Both the position numbers and the translations under genes were made by a program. Source: Chloroflexi bacterium TSY (GTDB lineage Bacteria > Chloroflexota > Anaerolineae > Caldilineales > Caldilineaceae). From it: 64,000 nt of DNA. Location: contig JAHBNG010000037.1 in NCBI GenBank assembly GCA_019217005.1, positions 1 to 64,000 of the forward strand, given 5' to 3'. The notes beneath the pieces were generated by a model. The model had not been told where the DNA came from. It saw nothing but the letters and a program-made list of their open reading frames with translations, and searched no databases. Of the stretch, positions 61,807 through 64,000 are shown piece by piece; position 1 is the stretch's first letter; each line of letters opens with the position of its first letter.

Positions 61807-63747
61807 ATGATCTCCATTGACCAAGCTCTTTTGATTATCATACTCTGTGGCGCAACCCTGCTCTATGCCATACGATGGATTGCACCCGAAGCGACTTCGC
61901 TCTTAGCGATTGTGAGTCTCGTCTTGGCTGGTTTGTTGACGCCAAATCAAGCTCTGGCTGGTTTTGCCAGCCCCGCTACTTTGACTGTGGCTGCCATGTT
62001 TATATTGAGTGCCGGCCTTGTTCGTACTGGTGCTTTGGAGCAAATCACAATTCAGTTAGCCCGTTTTTCGCGAGGGAGCCGCCGTCGCCTTTTGCTCTTG
62101 CTTGGACTCTTTGTGCCACTTGCGAGCGCCTTTATGAACAATACACCAGTGGTGGTTATGCTCGTGCCGGTGGTGCTCTCATTGAGCCGCGAAATTCATG
62201 CCAGACCTTCGAAGTTGTTAATTCCATTGAGCTATTTCGCCATCTTGGGAGGTACGATTACGCTGATTGGGACAAGTACAAACATCCTCATTGATGATCT
62301 CTATCGCCAGACGGGGGGGGAAGGCATTGGACTCTTTGAGTTTCTGCCGCTGGGAATTGCATTTACCATTGTAGGCGTTGCCTATACGGTACTGATCAGC
62401 CATCGGCTTTTGCCGACACGATCACCCCTGTCAGATCTAGTTGGCGGACGCCCTCAAGCATCCTATCTAACTGAGGTTGTGGTCAATCCACAGAGCACTC
62501 TTGTGGGCAAGAGTGTCAATCAAGCATTTGACCAGATTGCACGCAGCGAAATTCCACCTTCAATCGAACGGCGACAGCGTCATCGACGGATTCAGCGGGC
62601 ACCGCATCAGCTTCAAAATAAACGGCGACAAAATCGAAAAGAGAACATTACCGCCCGTAAGACAGCCGGAACTCAGCAAAATGCAGTTGAACTTGTCCAA
62701 CTAATTCGTGACGGATATATTTATCGTGCAGAGGAGGTAGCCTCTCTACGCTTTATGGTCAACGATACGTTGATGATCGGGGGCGCACCAAAGCATATTG
62801 CGCTCTTTTTAGAGTCGAATGGCGTTCATTTAGCAACGGTTCTGAAAGACAACGAGCGGGTACCCATTGCCGAGCAAGATACTGCCTTTAGCCAACCAGT
62901 TGTCGAAGCCGTCGTCCTCCCAGACTCACCATATGTTGGACAATTGGTTGGTCCCATGCAGCTCAACGAACAGTATGATGTACAGATATTAGGAATCCAA
63001 CGTCACGGGCGCCGACAATTGCGGGGACTACGTGCCATGTATCTGGAAAATGGCGATGTGCTCTTGTTGCGTGGATCTAAGGCGGATTTGCAGACTGTCG
63101 CGCGGGTTGGCGGGTTACTCATCGTAGAGGGCGTTGAACAGTCGATTGTACGGTCTGCGCGCAACCGACATGCCATTTTCATCATGCTCGCTGTGGTTGT
63201 GCTTGCTTCGTTAACACCAATCCCAATTGTGGTTTGGGCGTTGGCAGGCGCGGCCTTGATGGTGGTGACTCAGTGTTTGCGCCTAGAAGACGCCGTGCGT
63301 TCACTCGACGCAAATACACTCTTGCTTCTTGCTGCGGCCATTCCAATGGGGAAAGCAATGGAAACGACGGGGCTAGCCGATAGTGCTGTGTCTGCTCTCC
63401 TTTCGGTTGTTGGTTCGGCAAATCCAATCATTTTTCTGTCAGCCTTCTATTTGCTAGCGAACCTACTAGCCCAAATCATCTCAACCAAAGCGGTGGCTGT
63501 GCTCTTTGTTCCGATTGCACTCAATCTGGCCGTTAGTTTGCAGATGAACCCAACACCACTCATGATGGCGATTGCTTTTGGCGCCAATGCCAGTCTCACA
63601 ACGCCTATCGGGCATCCTGTGAATACCATTGTCATGGGACCTGGGGGATATCGGTTCGGTGATTATTTGCGTGTAGGGCTGCCGTTGGTGATCCTTTTGT
63701 GGCTCACGGCAACAATCTGCATTCCATTTTTCTGGCCGTTACGCTGA
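61807..63747 (+). CDS. SLC13/divalent-anion-type permease with RCK_C domains
   Basis: A 646-residue transporter. The N-terminal block of five to six membrane helices includes AAMFILSAGLVRTGALEQ, FMNNTPVVVMLVPVVL (conserved Asn-Asn-Thr) and LGGTITLIGTSTNILI. A soluble middle part of ~250 residues has two RCK_C/TrkA_C-like domains (VVVNPQSTLVGKSVNQAFDQ; EAVVLPDSPYVGQLVGPMQLNEQYDVQILGIQRHG). The C-terminal helices have LLLAAAIPMGKAME, LLANLLAQIISTKAVAVLFVPIAL and ANASLTTPIGHPVNTIV. The family imports sulfate or other anions with Na+ or H+; the substrate is unknown. The frame is open further upstream to 61651 only because MITE-A lies there; the ATG at 61807 begins the first helix. Confidence 0.88.
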   Translation: MISIDQALLIIILCGATLLYAIRWIAPEATSLLAIVSLVLAGLLTPNQALAGFASPATLTVAAMFILSAGLVRTGALEQITIQLARFSRGSRRRLLLLLGLFVPLASAFMNNTPVVVMLVPVVLSLSREIHARPSKLLIPLSYFAILGGTITLIGTSTNILIDDLYRQTGGEGIGLFEFLPLGIAFTIVGVAYTVLISHRLLPTRSPLSDLVGGRPQASYLTEVVVNPQSTLVGKSVNQAFDQIARSEIPPSIERRQRHRRIQRAPHQLQNKRRQNRKENITARKTAGTQQNAVELVQLIRDGYIYRAEEVASLRFMVNDTLMIGGAPKHIALFLESNGVHLATVLKDNERVPIAEQDTAFSQPVVEAVVLPDSPYVGQLVGPMQLNEQYDVQILGIQRHGRRQLRGLRAMYLENGDVLLLRGSKADLQTVARVGGLLIVEGVEQSIVRSARNRHAIFIMLAVVVLASLTPIPIVVWALAGAALMVVTQCLRLEDAVRSLDANTLLLLAAAIPMGKAMETTGLADSAVSALLSVVGSANPIIFLSAFYLLANLLAQIISTKAVAVLFVPIALNLAVSLQMNPTPLMMAIAFGANASLTTPIGHPVNTIVMGPGGYRFGDYLRVGLPLVILLWLTATICIPFFWPLR

Positions 63748-63757
63748 CGCATTCACT

Positions 63758-64000
63758 TTAGCCTGAGACGATCTTCGCCAGCAAATTTGCCCCTCGTTCA
63801 ATACCGCCGAGCGTGGCAAATTCTGATTGTACCTTCTTCGCATTTTGTTGAAAGGGGGAATCTTCAGCCATCATCTCAACCAACATCTGTTCAAGAGCAT
63901 CAATCGTCACATTTTGTGGGCGAATACCCACGCCTACGCCGCTCCGTGTAACGCCGTGGGCTTGATGTATCTGGTCTGCAGCATGAGGCACGACAATCTG
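63758..64000 (-). CDS. Glycosyltransferase (MGT/UDP-glucuronosyltransferase type), C-terminal end only
   Basis: The frame is open to the window edge; 80 residues are visible. The stretch QIVVPHAADQIHQAHGVTRSGVGVGIRPQNVTIDALEQMLVEMM...LGGIERGANLL is the nucleotide-sugar binding end of GT1-type macrolide/flavonoid glycosyltransferases. In place of the usual PxxxDQ...NA the sequence reads PHAADQIHQA. The acceptor is unknown, and nothing can be said about the N-terminal domain. It is convergent with the permease, 10 bp apart. Confidence 0.7.
   Translation of the reverse strand, partial: QIVVPHAADQIHQAHGVTRSGVGVGIRPQNVTIDALEQMLVEMMAEDSPFQQNAKKVQSEFATLGGIERGANLLAKIVSG

Noticed and set aside
1..64000. 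CRISPR array, prophage or integrative element
   Set aside because: No regularly spaced direct repeats, no cas, phage structural or integrase genes were seen; the repeats are dispersed palindromes with target duplications.

Overview
The window looks like a chromosomal segment of a Chloroflexota bacterium (Anaerolineae/Caldilineae-like; inferred from gene style, not proven): roughly half G+C, T-box control of tryptophan genes, DUF2089/DUF4097/SHOCT-like genes, a large alpha-2-macroglobulin, and many short palindromic repeats. Ordinary metabolic genes sit in short operons on both strands.

Layout: end of a membrane glycosyltransferase-like gene; nadC-nadA-nadB (nadB frameshifted); dinB behind two identical operator-like palindromes; a decayed IS; msrA, a Nudix hydrolase and a HAD hydrolase; an intact IS4-like element; a DUF2089-DUF4097-SHOCT-SDR cluster; a minus-strand cluster of an AhpD-like peroxidase-related protein, a flavin reductase-like protein, an RCK_C protein and a radical SAM protein; a tryptophan cluster (trpE-trpS-trpG-kinase-trpD-trpC) behind a T-box leader with a UGG specifier; etfB and oxidoreductases; an Rpn-DUF4202 gene split by an 11-bp duplication; a lactonase broken by two mobile elements; a SelL-like redox gene and a DnaQ-like exonuclease; a broken PhyH dioxygenase; a 2088-residue alpha-2-macroglobulin; an Ldh2-type dehydrogenase; PspA and a membrane coiled-coil protein; a RecQ helicase with a long N-terminal extension; yigZ-larB-larE-larC (larB broken); tRNA-Gly(CCC); a second decayed IS copy; an SLC13-type permease; and the end of a glycosyltransferase.

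The main discovery is two genes that conventional gene calling would truncate because in-frame TGA appears to encode selenocysteine. One is a SelL-like protein with a U-x-x-U motif (both TGAs replace the redox cysteines) followed by a stem-loop with a GGU apical loop. The other is a radical SAM protein whose C terminus reads C-U-A-E-P past a TGA, followed by a hairpin at the right distance. The organism should therefore have SelA/SelB/SelC/SelD outside this window.

The second theme is miniature transposable elements. A 155-bp family (MITE-A) occurs four times, each copy flanked by a perfect, different 8-bp target duplication. Other elements of 215, 185 and 104 bp also occur. Together they have interrupted at least four genes: the trp-cluster kinase, a hypothetical gene, PhyH, and the lactonase (hit twice). 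In each case, removing the element plus one target copy restores a single reading frame. Further breaks (nadB, larB, rpn-DUF4202) are small indels. A draft-assembly error is possible for the one-base nadB change but not for the element insertions.
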